Shown piece by piece: positions 55,450 through 64,000 of a stretch of DNA of 64,000 nucleotides. The notes beneath the pieces are model-generated. The model was not told the origin of the DNA, made no database searches, and saw only the letters and a program-made list of their open reading frames with translations. This DNA is from Macrotis lagotis. Taxonomy: Eukaryota; Chordata; Mammalia; Peramelemorphia; Peramelidae. Each line of letters begins with the position of its first letter. Position 1 is the first letter of the stretch. The translations under genes and the position numbers were made by a program. The stretch is from NCBI RefSeq assembly GCF_037893015.1, contig NC_133666.1, positions 161,745,051 through 161,809,050 of the forward strand, in the 5' to 3' direction.

Positions 55450-56591
55450 CTATACATGCAGTTCATCCTCATTAAGTCCCTCATATTTCCCCCCCTCCTC
55501 CAATCTCCATGCTTCACCTGAGTCCTGTATCTGAAGTTCAAACCTTCTGTTCAACTCTGGCCATTCCAAAAGGAACCTTTGAAATTCCCCTGGTTCATTG
55601 AAAGTCCATCTTTTTCCCTGGAAGAGGACATTCAGCCTTGCTGAGTAGTTCATTCTTGGCTGCATTCTAAGCTCTATTGCCTTCCGGTATATTGTATTCC
55701 AAGCCCTATGAGCTTTCAATGTAGTTGCTGCTAAGTCCTGTGTGATCCTGACTGCAGCTTCACGATATTTGAACTGTGTCCTTCTGGCTGCTTGTAATAT
55801 TTTCTCTTTGACTTGGGAGTTCTGGAACTTGGCTATAATATTCCTGGGGGTTGGTTTTTTGGGATCTCTTTCTCGGGGGGATCGGTGGATTCTCTCCATT
55901 TCTATTTTGTTCTCTGCTTCTAGAATATCAGGGCAATTTTCCTGTAGTAATTCTTTGAAAATAATGTCAAGGCTCTTTTCCTGATCATGACTTTCAGGTA
56001 TTCCAATAATTTTCAAATTATCTTTCCTAAGTCTGTTTTCCATATCAGTTGTTTTTTCAATGAGATATTTCACATTTTTTTCTAATTTTTCATTTTTTTG
56101 GTTTTGAAGTATTGATTCCTGATTTCTGGTAAATTCATCAATCTCCATGAATTCTATTCTTTGTCTGAAGGATTTGTTCTCCTCAGAGAGTTTTCTTATC
56201 TCTTTTTCCATCTGGCCAATTTTGCTTTTTAAAGCATTCTTCTCCTCAATAACTTTTTGAACTGTTTTATCCATTTGACCTAAGCTGTTTTTTAGCATGC
56301 TATTTTCTTCAGCATTTTTTTGGATTTCCTTGACTAAGCTGCTGACTTCATTTTCATGTTTTTCCTGCATCTCTCTCCTTTTTTTCCCAGTTTTTCTTCC
56401 AACTCCCTCATTTGATTTTGAAAGTCTTTTTTGAGCTCTATCATAGCCTGAGCCCAATTTCTGTTTTTCTTGGAGTCTTTAGATGCAGGAGCTTGTGCTT
56501 CCTCATCTTCAGACTGAGTATTTTGATCCTTCTTGGGCTCATTTGCAAAATATTTCTCAATGGTCTTCCTCTTGTTTCTTTGCTTGTTCAT
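55450..56591 (-). pseudogene. L1-type ORF1 protein gene, one frameshift
   Basis: This encodes the L1/HAL1 ORF1 protein, a coiled-coil trimer that coats element RNA and acts as a nucleic-acid chaperone. The ATG at 56,591 opens about 69 codons (MNKQRNKRKTIEKYFANEP...). A one-base indel in a run of seven T at 56,379-56,385 shifts the frame, which then stays open to the TAG at 55,450, giving about 380 codons in all with no internal stop. Going from N to C: a basic, polar head; a long coiled coil (about residues 50-190, rich in Glu, Lys and Leu heptads); an RRM beginning at DNLKIIGIPESHD; and a C-terminal domain with RRTQFKYREAAVRITQDLA and RMNYSARLNVLFQGKRW. The length fits mammalian ORF1p (about 340-380). 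A single homopolymer slip could also be an assembly error. Confidence 0.88.
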
Positions 56592-56839
56592 TTCCCCAGC
56601 CTAAGCCTGTTTTTTGGGGTGCTTCCTGAGCTTTTGGGACACTCCCACAAGGGTCTCAGTGTGTGAGGTTCTGTCCTCCCTCCTGGTCTGTGAATGACCA
56701 TAAGCACCCCACTCTGCCATGGGGCTGAGGTGGGGGAGGGGGCCCTGCTGTTCTATGGGGGGGCCTAGACTGGGATCAGGAGCTGAATGTGGTCAGAGCC
56801 CCAGAGTCCTGTTCCAGGGGCAGAGGACAGAGCTAGGCC

Positions 56840-57105
56840 TACATTAACTATTTAAAATTTTCTCTCATGTACTTCTTTCCCATAATCCTAATTCCTCATA
56901 CCGAAAATGACTAAACTGTAAACATGTTTAACACAAATGTGTATATACTATTATATTAACCTGACTTTGCCACTGGGGGGGGGTGAAAGGAAATTTTGTA
57001 ACTTAAAAATATACATATGCTTATGGATGAATGTTCAAAAACTTTCATAAAATGTATTTGGAAAAATAAAGTATCAATTAAAAAACACTGCTGAAATAAA
57101 AAAAA
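56840..57105 (+). mobile_element. L1 3' end (host of SINE and HAL1 insertions)
   Basis: 'gtaaacatgtttaacacaaa', 'gaaattttgtaacttaaaaa' and 'aactttcataaaatgtattt' parallel the L1 tail at 46,330-46,500, ending in 'ggaaaaataaagtatc' and an A run. Sense orientation. Its upstream part lies left of 53,958. Confidence 0.7.
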
Positions 57106-57779
57106 AAAGAGAGAGACGGGAAAAACCCTTTTTAAATTTTGGGCTTTTCTTGATTCCAATATAGTGGACAGTTAGGAAAAGTAGCAACCAGTCTTGTATA
57201 ACCCTGGACCTGGAGGGCATCACTATGTCTTAGAATAGAGGCATAATACCCAGGTCCCAAAGAGGGGATAGTTGCTATGTCTAAAGCAGTTGTGATCAGG
57301 TTTTTTTTCCCTGCTTAAAAAGCTTCATTGGTTCTCTGTTTCTTCTAGGATGAACTTTAACTCTGACCTTAGCTGACCTTAGGGATATAAGAAGTCTGGA
57401 ATAGACATCACTGGAGCTTAGCATATGTAAAAAGAAAGAAAAAAGAGAACAGTAAAAAAAAAAAAGAATTTTCTTTGTAATCATCCCAGAAATGACTATC
57501 TCCATTAGAAAATGAAGACTCAAAATTTTCCTCTTTCATTGGAAGGACTAAGTCTCATATCTCAATTATATGGTATTTATGGTATGTGATGCTAAATTTT
57601 TGCTATTTGTAATAGCTCTACAAATAAAAAGTGGTGATGATCAAGTCATGAATGGTCACATAGAATAGCTCAGGGAATTCCAAGACATTCTTGCAAATCA
57701 AACCTTGAAGTTCTTCTGTCAAATTATTATTTGATATACTTCTAAAAAGACCATCCACAACAATGATACAGGAATAAAA
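57106..57779. other. Unique DNA, no gene recognised
   Basis: No repeat or gene recognised; short poly(A) runs. Confidence 0.45.
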
Positions 57780-58720
57780 TTGAGGAATCAACCATATGCA
57801 AATAAGTGGCAAAATTATGATTTTTTTTTGAAGATAATATGGTTTATTTAGAGAACCCTAGAGATTCAATTAAAATTAATTGAAAGCAAAGTAACTGATT
57901 ATAAAATATTCCTCTGTTCAAATCATCAAACTTTCTTTTATCAACAGCCCAGAAGGAAGAAGTTGAAAGGCGAATTCTATTAAAAATCACTACAGAACAT
58001 ATAAAATATCTGAGTCTATCCCTTAACACACACACACACACACACACACAAAATTAGGATTCATATCATATGAATAGTACTAGAAAATACTTTCTTACAA
58101 AAATAAAGACAAATTTAATAGGGAAGTTATCAGTTGCTCATTATTTGGCTATATTAATGCAATAAAATGACAATGCTGCCCACATTAATTTACTTATTTA
58201 ATGTTATTACATTTAAGTTATTTTTTAGGGCTAGTGAAAATAATAACTACATACATCTGAAGGAATGAACATTAAGAATATCAAAGGAAATTTTGAAAAT
58301 AATAATACTTAATTTCTTATTATTCTATATTGAAATAATCATCAACAATTTTTGTATTGATTGATCAATGAAACAAAAAATCCATAAGAAGAAAACTTAC
58401 ATAGTAAGTGTTCAAAAAATCCACAGATCATAACTACTCAAATATGGAATTAATATTTAACCAAAATTTCTGGGAAATTTAGAAAGGAGTCAGGTAAAAA
58501 TTAGATTTAGTTCTATATCTCAGAGACTGGAAGTCCAAGACATTTAATAGAAAATTAAGAGGAGGATATTCCTTCCCCAAAATAGTCAAAAAACACAGTT
58601 CTTTTGCAATCCCCCAAGTAAAGATGAAACAACAGTTCCTGAAAACAGATGCTATGAAGGATATTTTATATAGTTACTGTTCTTAGTACTTAAGTTCTTA
58701 ATACTTAATGAAATTTCCCT
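57780..58720 (+). pseudogene. L1 ORF2 fragment, reverse transcriptase 3' part
   Basis: The plus-strand sequence starts at a degraded FADD region (about 57,820-57,860, where a 'tttttttttgaagataatatgg' run stands for 'tttgcagatgatatgg'). YLENPRDSIK follows, then KITTEHIKYLSLSL (consensus KYLGIYL) near 57,985-58,025, and later the ORF2 C-terminal third. A CA microsatellite replaces sequence after 58,025. No open frame survives. It is a truncated, isolated fragment. Confidence 0.65.
58026..58051. repeat. (CA)n microsatellite
   Basis: Thirteen CA units inside the L1 ORF2 fragment. Confidence 0.95.
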
Positions 58721-58800
58721 TCCCCAATAAAGTAAAAAGAAGGCAATTAAACTTCCTAACTCTGAAGGAAACTATAGAACATGCTAAAACAGGTGGAACT

Positions 58801-58961
58801 AGGGACGGCTATGTGGCATAGTGGATAAAGCACCGACCCTGGAGTCAGGAGTACCTGAGTTCAAATCTGGTCTCAGACACTTAATAATTACCTAGCTGTG
58901 TGGCCTTGGGCAAGCCACTTAACCCCATTTGCCTTGCAAAAAAAAAAAAACAAAATGTAAA
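58801..58961 (+). mobile_element. Marsupial CORE-SINE, young, exact TSD
   Basis: Sense copy 'ggctatgtggcatagtggat' to 'catttgccttgcaaaaaa' with an A-rich tail. Exact 14-bp TSD 'aaacaggtggaact' at 58,787-58,800 and 58,962-58,975. Confidence 0.96.
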
Positions 58962-58975
58962 AAAACAGGTGGAAC

Positions 58976-60189
58976 TTTCCTGCTGAGATATAAGATCTAG
59001 AGTCAGTTGGAAGTTACTCCCTAATCCTCAGGTGAGAAACCCAGCAGCTGTTAGATGAGACTTTTGTAGCCATACCAACTACCATAACTAATAGGAATGG
59101 GGCACTTATCCTATTTCCGCTCCACTAAAAGAACCCTATATACTCTGAACCCCTACTCTAAGGTAACATTTAAACTTATAAATCTCCACTAAGTCCCTGC
59201 ACCAATTTTCTTTCCATCACTCCTTAAAACACATAAGAATCCAATTAGACATCAAGATAAATTGTCTTTTTATCCTTTCCTCTTGAAACATTTATGTATA
59301 TCTGTGTGAATATAATATAAATGTGTCTATGTACATATACTCTGAAACAGCAAAGGATATCCAAAATTTCCCCAGTAGATCCTTGCCACTACAAACACAA
59401 TGGAAACATAATTCCCATATTTTAATAATAGATTAGAATAATAATAGAATAAGAGGGTATCAATTTAAGAGGTTCAATCAAGCAGTGACTTGGAAATGGC
59501 AGGATGAGAAAAAATACTTTTACTCAATCAAATAAGCTCTGAACTTTTAAGGAACTCTTAAATAAGATAAAGCATGTTGAATTGTTTACTCAGGGTTTCT
59601 AGACTAACAGTTATATATAAATATCTATTTCTGTGTGTTTCTATCATGTATCTATCATTTTATATCTAATCTATTTTTCAAATAGTTTTCTGGTAAATAA
59701 TTAACAATCTACTCTCTGAAAAGTTTGACATATTTTAATCAATCTGCATTATTACCATTTTTTTCCATCACTTTAAATTTAGACACTCAACAATAAAACA
59801 AACCCTGATTTGGAGTGTTAAAGAGGAGAGCAGATTGGATTGCCTTAAAGAATTGTTAAGTATTTTTTTATGATTACAAGCTTCTCCCTGAAATCATAGG
59901 ACAGTCTTTAGATTCCAGTATTCTTCTAGTCATTTTAAGGGCCTCACAGTCCCTGAGAAACTGAAGTTGAAAATCACTCAATGGAGGTCAAAAGTCAATG
60001 GAGAGTTGCAAGGTGGGCAGGAGTAGTCTGATGAATGTTATAAATAAAAACCCATGAAGGAGTGTTATATTAAGGATGTCATTGAAAAAAGTTATAATTG
60101 AAAAAGATCACATGTCTTCCTCTCATCAGACTTGGCTTAAAGTTAACTTACAGAAACATTAGTTAAGTTAAGAAACTTATTTTACCTTT
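58976..60189. other. Unique AT-rich DNA
   Basis: 1.2 kb without recognised repeat or gene. Confidence 0.45.
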
Positions 60190-60415
60190 CAAGTATTAAA
60201 AGGGGAAAAGCTGAGAGAGGGAATGGGGAGGGGGAGAAAAAGGGGAACTAACAGAAGGAAAGGAGGGAAGAAGGGGAAAAGGGAAAGGGGAAAGAAAGGG
60301 GAGGGGCTTGATATAGGAGGGCAAACACACTGAAGAGGGTGGTATTTAGAAACAAAATACTGGGGAATATGGATAAAGGGGAAAGGGGGGAAAATACAAA
60401 CAGAGGGAAGATGGC
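60190..60415 (+). repeat. Purine-rich tract in the L1 linker
   Basis: Nearly uninterrupted A/G ('gggaaaagggaaaggggaaa') ahead of the ORF2 start. The other L1-type elements here show the complementary C/T-rich stretch at the same place (25,380-25,560, 26,370-26,780, 30,300-30,620, 55,040-55,320), so it is a family trait. Confidence 0.85.
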
Positions 60416-60432
60416 ATGGAGGGCAATAAAGA

Positions 60433-63400
60433 GTTAATAATTATAACTTTAAATGTGAATAGGATGAACTCTCCCATAAAAGGTTAATGAATAGCAGAGT
60501 GGAGTAAAAACCAGAATCCTACAATATGCTGCTTACAAGAAACTCATTTGAAGCAGAAAAATAGACATAGAGTAAAGGCAAAAGGTTGGAGCAAAATATA
60601 TTTTGCTTCAGCTGAAATGAAAAAAAGCAGGGGTAGCAATCCCTATCTCAGACAAGGCATCTGCAAAAATAGATATCATTAAAAGAGATAAGAAAAGAAA
60701 CGATATCCTCCTAAAAGATACCATAGCCAATAAAGTAATGTCAGTACTAAATATTATGCACCCAATGGTATAGCATCCAAATTCTTAGAGGAGAAGTTGA
60801 AAGAGCTACAGGAAGACATAGACCCAAAACACTACTAGTGGGAGACCTCAACCTCCCACTCTCAAATGTAGATAAATCTAACCATAAAATAAACAAGAAG
60901 GAAGTTAAGGAGATAAATAGAATGTTAGAAAACCTAGATATGATAGACTTGTGGAGGAAACTGAATGGGGATAGAAAGGAATATACTTTTTTCCTGCAGT
61001 ACATAGCACTTACACAAAAATTGACCATGTACTAGGACATAAAAACCTTATGATACAGAAATAGTGAATACATCTTTCTCAGATCATAATGCCATAAAAA
61101 TTATATGCACTACTGGACCAGGGAGATATAGACCCAAAACTAATTGGAACCTAAATAACCTCATTTTAAAATAAAATGAGTGGATCAAACAACAAATTAT
61201 AGAAAGAATTCCTTATTTCATCCTAGATAATGACAATAATGAAAAAAAATAACAAAATCTGTGGAATTCACTCAAGGCAACTGTCAGAGGCTATATTATA
61301 TCTTTAAATGCTTACATGAATAAATTAGAGAAAGAGTAAATCAATGAACAAAATATTCAACTAAAAAATTAGAGAAAGAACAAATTAAAACCCCCAATTA
61401 AATACCAAATTAGAAATTCTAAAAATTAAAAGAGAAATTAATAAAATCAAAAGCAAGAAAACTATTGAACTTATAAATAAAACCAAGAGTTTGTTTTATG
61501 AAAAAAACAATAAAATTGATAAACCTCTGGTCAATTTGATTAAAAAAAAGAAAGAAGAAAACCAAATTACTAGTATCATAAATGAAAAAGGTGAACTCAC
61601 CACCAATGAGGAGGAAAATAAAGTAATAATTCAGAATAATTTTGTTCAACTCTTTGCCAATAAATTTGACAATCTAAGTGAAATAGATAAATATTTACAA
61701 AAATATGTTGCCCAGGTTAAGTGAAGAGGAAATTAAAAACCTAAACAACCGTATCTCAGAAAAAAAGAAATTCAATATACCATTATTGAACTCCCTAAGG
61801 AAAAAATCTCCAGGGACAGATGGATTCACAAGTGAATTCTATTAAACATTTAAGGAACAATTGAGTCCAAATCTATATAAACTCTTTGAAAAAATAGGTG
61901 AAGACAGAACTCTGCCTAACTCTTTCTATGACACCTATATGGTGTTGATACCTGAACCAGGAAGAGTTAAAAACCGAGAAAGAAAATTATAGACCTATCT
62001 CCTTATAAATGCAAAAATCTTAAATAAAATCTTAACAAAAGAATTGCAAGTTATCACTAGGGTAATACATTATGATCAAGTAGGATTTATTCCCAGGGAT
62101 TCAGGGTTGGTTCAATATTAGGAAAACTGTTAGTATAATTAATTTTATCAATAACAAACCTATCAGAAATCATATGATTATATCAATAGATGCTGAAAAA
62201 AACTTTTGACAAAATACAGCATCCATTCCTAATAAAAACACTAGAGAGTGTAGGAATAAATGGATTGTTCCTTAGAACAATTAGCAGTTTTATATCTGAA
62301 ACCATCAACAAGCATTATATTCAAAGGGGAGAGACTAGAGGCATTCCCAGTAAGATCAGGGGTGAAACAAGAATGCCCATTATCACCACTACTTTTCAAT
62401 ATTGTATTAGAAATGTTAGCCTAAGCAGTAAGAGAAGTAAAAGAAATTGAAAGAATTAGAATTGTGAAGGAAGAGACAAAATTCTTACTCTTTGCAGATG
62501 ACATGAGAATATACCTAGAGAATCCCCAAAAAATCATCTAAAAAACTATCAGAAATAATTAGTAACTTTAGCAAATTCACAGGATATAAAATAAACCCTT
62601 ATAAATCTACAACATTTCTATATATGACTAGCAAGATATAGCAGAAAGAGCTAGAAAGAGAAATCCCATTGAAAATAACCTCAGACAATATAAAATACCT
62701 GGGAGTCTATCTGCCAAGGCAGACTCAAAAAGTTTTTGAAATCAATTACAAAACACTTCTCACACAAATAAAATCAGATTTAAATAACTGGGCAAACATC
62801 TATTCCTCATGGATAAGCTGAGGTAATATAATAAAAAAATAAAAATTCCACAAAAACTAAATTACCTGTTTAGTGCCCTAACAATCAACATTCCAAAAAC
62901 TTTCTTTAAAGAGTTAGAAAAAGTTGCAAGTAAATTCATAAGGAGAAATAAAAAAGTCCAGAATTACTAGGATTCAATGAAAAAAAGTACAAAAGAAGGT
63001 GGCTTAGCCCTACCAGATCTAAAATTATATTATAAACATCAGTCATCAAAACTGCCTGGTATTGGCTAAGAAATAGAATGGTAGATCTGTGGAATAGATT
63101 AGGGGCAATAGGAGGAAATAATTATAGTTAATGTGCTGTTTGATAAACCCAAAGAATCCAACTATTGGGATAAAACTCTCTCTTCGATAAAAACTGATGG
63201 GAAAATTGGAAGTTACTATGAAAGAAACTTAGATTAGACCAACACCTCACAGCCTATACCAAGATAAGATCAAAATGGATACAGAATCTAGACATAAAAA
63301 ACAATATTATAAGCAAACTTGAAGATCAAGGAGCAGTTTATCTGTCAGATATATGGAAAAGGAAGTAGTTTATGACCAAGGAAGAGATGGAGAACATCAT

Positions 63401-64000
63401 TAAAAACAAACTAGATAATTTTGATTGCATTAAATTAAAAAGCTTTTTGCACAGACAAAAACTCTGTAACCAAGATCAAAAGAAATGTAGTAAATTGGGG
63501 AACATTTTTTACAACTATTATTTCTGACAAAGGACTCATTTCTAAAATATATAGCTGAATCAATTTAAAAAAAACCCAATCCATTCCCCAAATGTTCAAA
63601 GGATATGCAGAATCAATTTACAGATGAGGAAATCAAAGCAATCCATAGCCGTATGAAAAATTGTTCTAAATCACTACTTACTAGAGAAATGCAAGTTAAA
63701 GCATCTCTGAGATAACACCTCTCAGACAGGCCAATATGACCAGAAAGGAAAATGATCAATGTTGGAAGGGATGTGGGAAATCTGGGACACTAATGCATTG
63801 TTGGTGGGGCTGTGAACTCATCCAACCTTTCTGGAGAGTAATTTGGAATTATGCCCAAAGGGCAACAAAAATGTGCATGCCCTTTGATCCAGCAATACCA
63901 CTACTGGGTCTATACCCTGAAGAGATGATGAAAAAAGGTAAAAACATCACTTGCACAAAAATATTCATAGTGGCCCTGTTTGTGGTGGTAAAGAATTGGA
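60433..64000 (+). pseudogene. L1 ORF2 (endonuclease and reverse transcriptase), decayed
   Basis: ORF2 protein nicks target DNA and reverse-transcribes the element RNA. Landmarks in order: TLNVNRMNSPIKG (start, about 60,440); CLQETHLK (endonuclease, 60,530); GDLNLPLSNVDKSN (60,842); DHVLGHK (61,022); SDHNAIKI (61,080); FYEKNNKIDKPLVNLIKKKKEE (from 61,494, split here only for reading); [11 protein letters not shown] (61,813); a decayed NYRPIS region (about 61,985); QVGFIP (62,080); ISIDAEK (62,180); [11 protein letters not shown] (62,487-62,520), the catalytic YADD-like motif; KYLGVYLP (62,693); and a Cys-rich CWKGCGKSGTLMHCWWGC (63,755-63,810). Many stops separate them. Confidence 0.88.

Larger units (their letters stand above)
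54139..56839 (-). mobile_element. HAL1 (half-L1) element with near-intact ORF1
   Basis: Half-L1s are non-autonomous relatives of L1 that keep ORF1 but lack ORF2; they are known from mammals including marsupials and would need ORF2 protein supplied by an L1. Minus-strand order: a short GC-rich 5' UTR piece (56,839-56,592), ORF1 (56,591-55,450), then 1.3 kb without any endonuclease or reverse-transcriptase frame, ending in an A-rich tail (54,180-54,139). The insertion is bounded by 'tacattaac' at 54,130-54,138 and 56,840-56,848. The 3' part contains three SINE-derived modules in the opposite orientation. It is the youngest-looking L1-type element in the window, judged by its ORF1. Confidence 0.82.
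60190..64000 (+). mobile_element. L1 LINE, 5'-truncated, runs off the window
   Basis: It starts in the purine-rich ORF1-ORF2 linker (60,190-60,415), passes through ORF2 and is still inside ORF2's C-terminal coding part at 64,000. ORF1 is missing, as expected for 5' truncation. Stops and frameshifts are frequent, so the element is dead. Confidence 0.85.

Noticed and set aside
55450..56457. 335-codon frame as a host gene
   Set aside because: Coiled coil followed by NLKIIGIPE and the C-terminal pattern identify it as L1/HAL1 ORF1; the true start is upstream in another frame, at 56,591.

Overview
The window looks like intergenic or deep intronic DNA from a marsupial. The evidence is the repeat content. 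There are many copies of a tRNA-type CORE-SINE whose head reads 'gctaggtggcacagtgg' and whose tail reads 'cccatttgccttgcaaaaac', plus Mar-1-like and MIR/THER-1-like SINEs, L3/CR1 relics, and L1 lineages with marsupial-style sequence. The low-divergence SINEs resemble the WSINE1 family of Australian marsupials, possibly a dasyurid. That species-level reading is recall and I hold it loosely. I found no intact host protein-coding gene, rRNA, tRNA or CRISPR array. The DNA is AT-rich, CpG-poor and full of microsatellites.

Layout. 1-24,000: unique AT-rich DNA dotted with old MIR/CORE-SINEs and a few younger SINEs with exact target-site duplications (TSDs), a ~560 bp element bounded by long inverted repeats (12,423-12,983), a perfect 24-bp-arm palindrome (13,601-13,652) and two repeat-free, possibly conserved blocks. 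24,080-33,718: a nest of minus-strand L1 derivatives. One old element is split in three by two later insertions (26,151-28,729 and 29,326-32,732). Each carries a decayed L1 ORF1, and each has lost most or all of ORF2, so they are half-L1 (HAL1)-like. 35,326-35,973: a processed pseudogene of myosin light chain MYL6 with poly(A) signal and TSD. 36,167-39,012: a zone with two separate interspersed duplications, tandem repeats and a decayed minus-strand reading frame I cannot identify.

39,880-53,000: SINEs, an L3/CR1 LINE interrupted by about 2 kb that includes an L1 3' end, and unique DNA. 53,003-57,105: repeated insertion at the same target sites. Two SINEs sit tandemly between three copies of one target; then a SINE and a 2.7 kb HAL1 share a second target inside an L1 3' end. 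That HAL1 has an ORF1 of about 380 codons with a single homopolymer frameshift, no ORF2, and three SINE-derived modules in its 3' part whose differences from the SINE consensus are strongly skewed to T>C on the plus strand (A>G in the HAL1 sense). 57,780-58,720 is a decayed L1 ORF2 piece. 60,190-64,000 is a large decayed plus-strand L1 (linker plus endonuclease, reverse transcriptase and Cys-rich ORF2 regions) that runs off the right edge.

The parts do not form a host pathway. What they share is L1 biology: L1 ORF2 protein is the known source of reverse transcription for L1, HAL1, SINEs and processed pseudogenes, and the poly(A)/poly(T) tails and 8-20 bp TSDs seen here fit that. All repeat names come from recognising sequence, not from a database search; most boundaries of old copies are good to about 10-30 bp.
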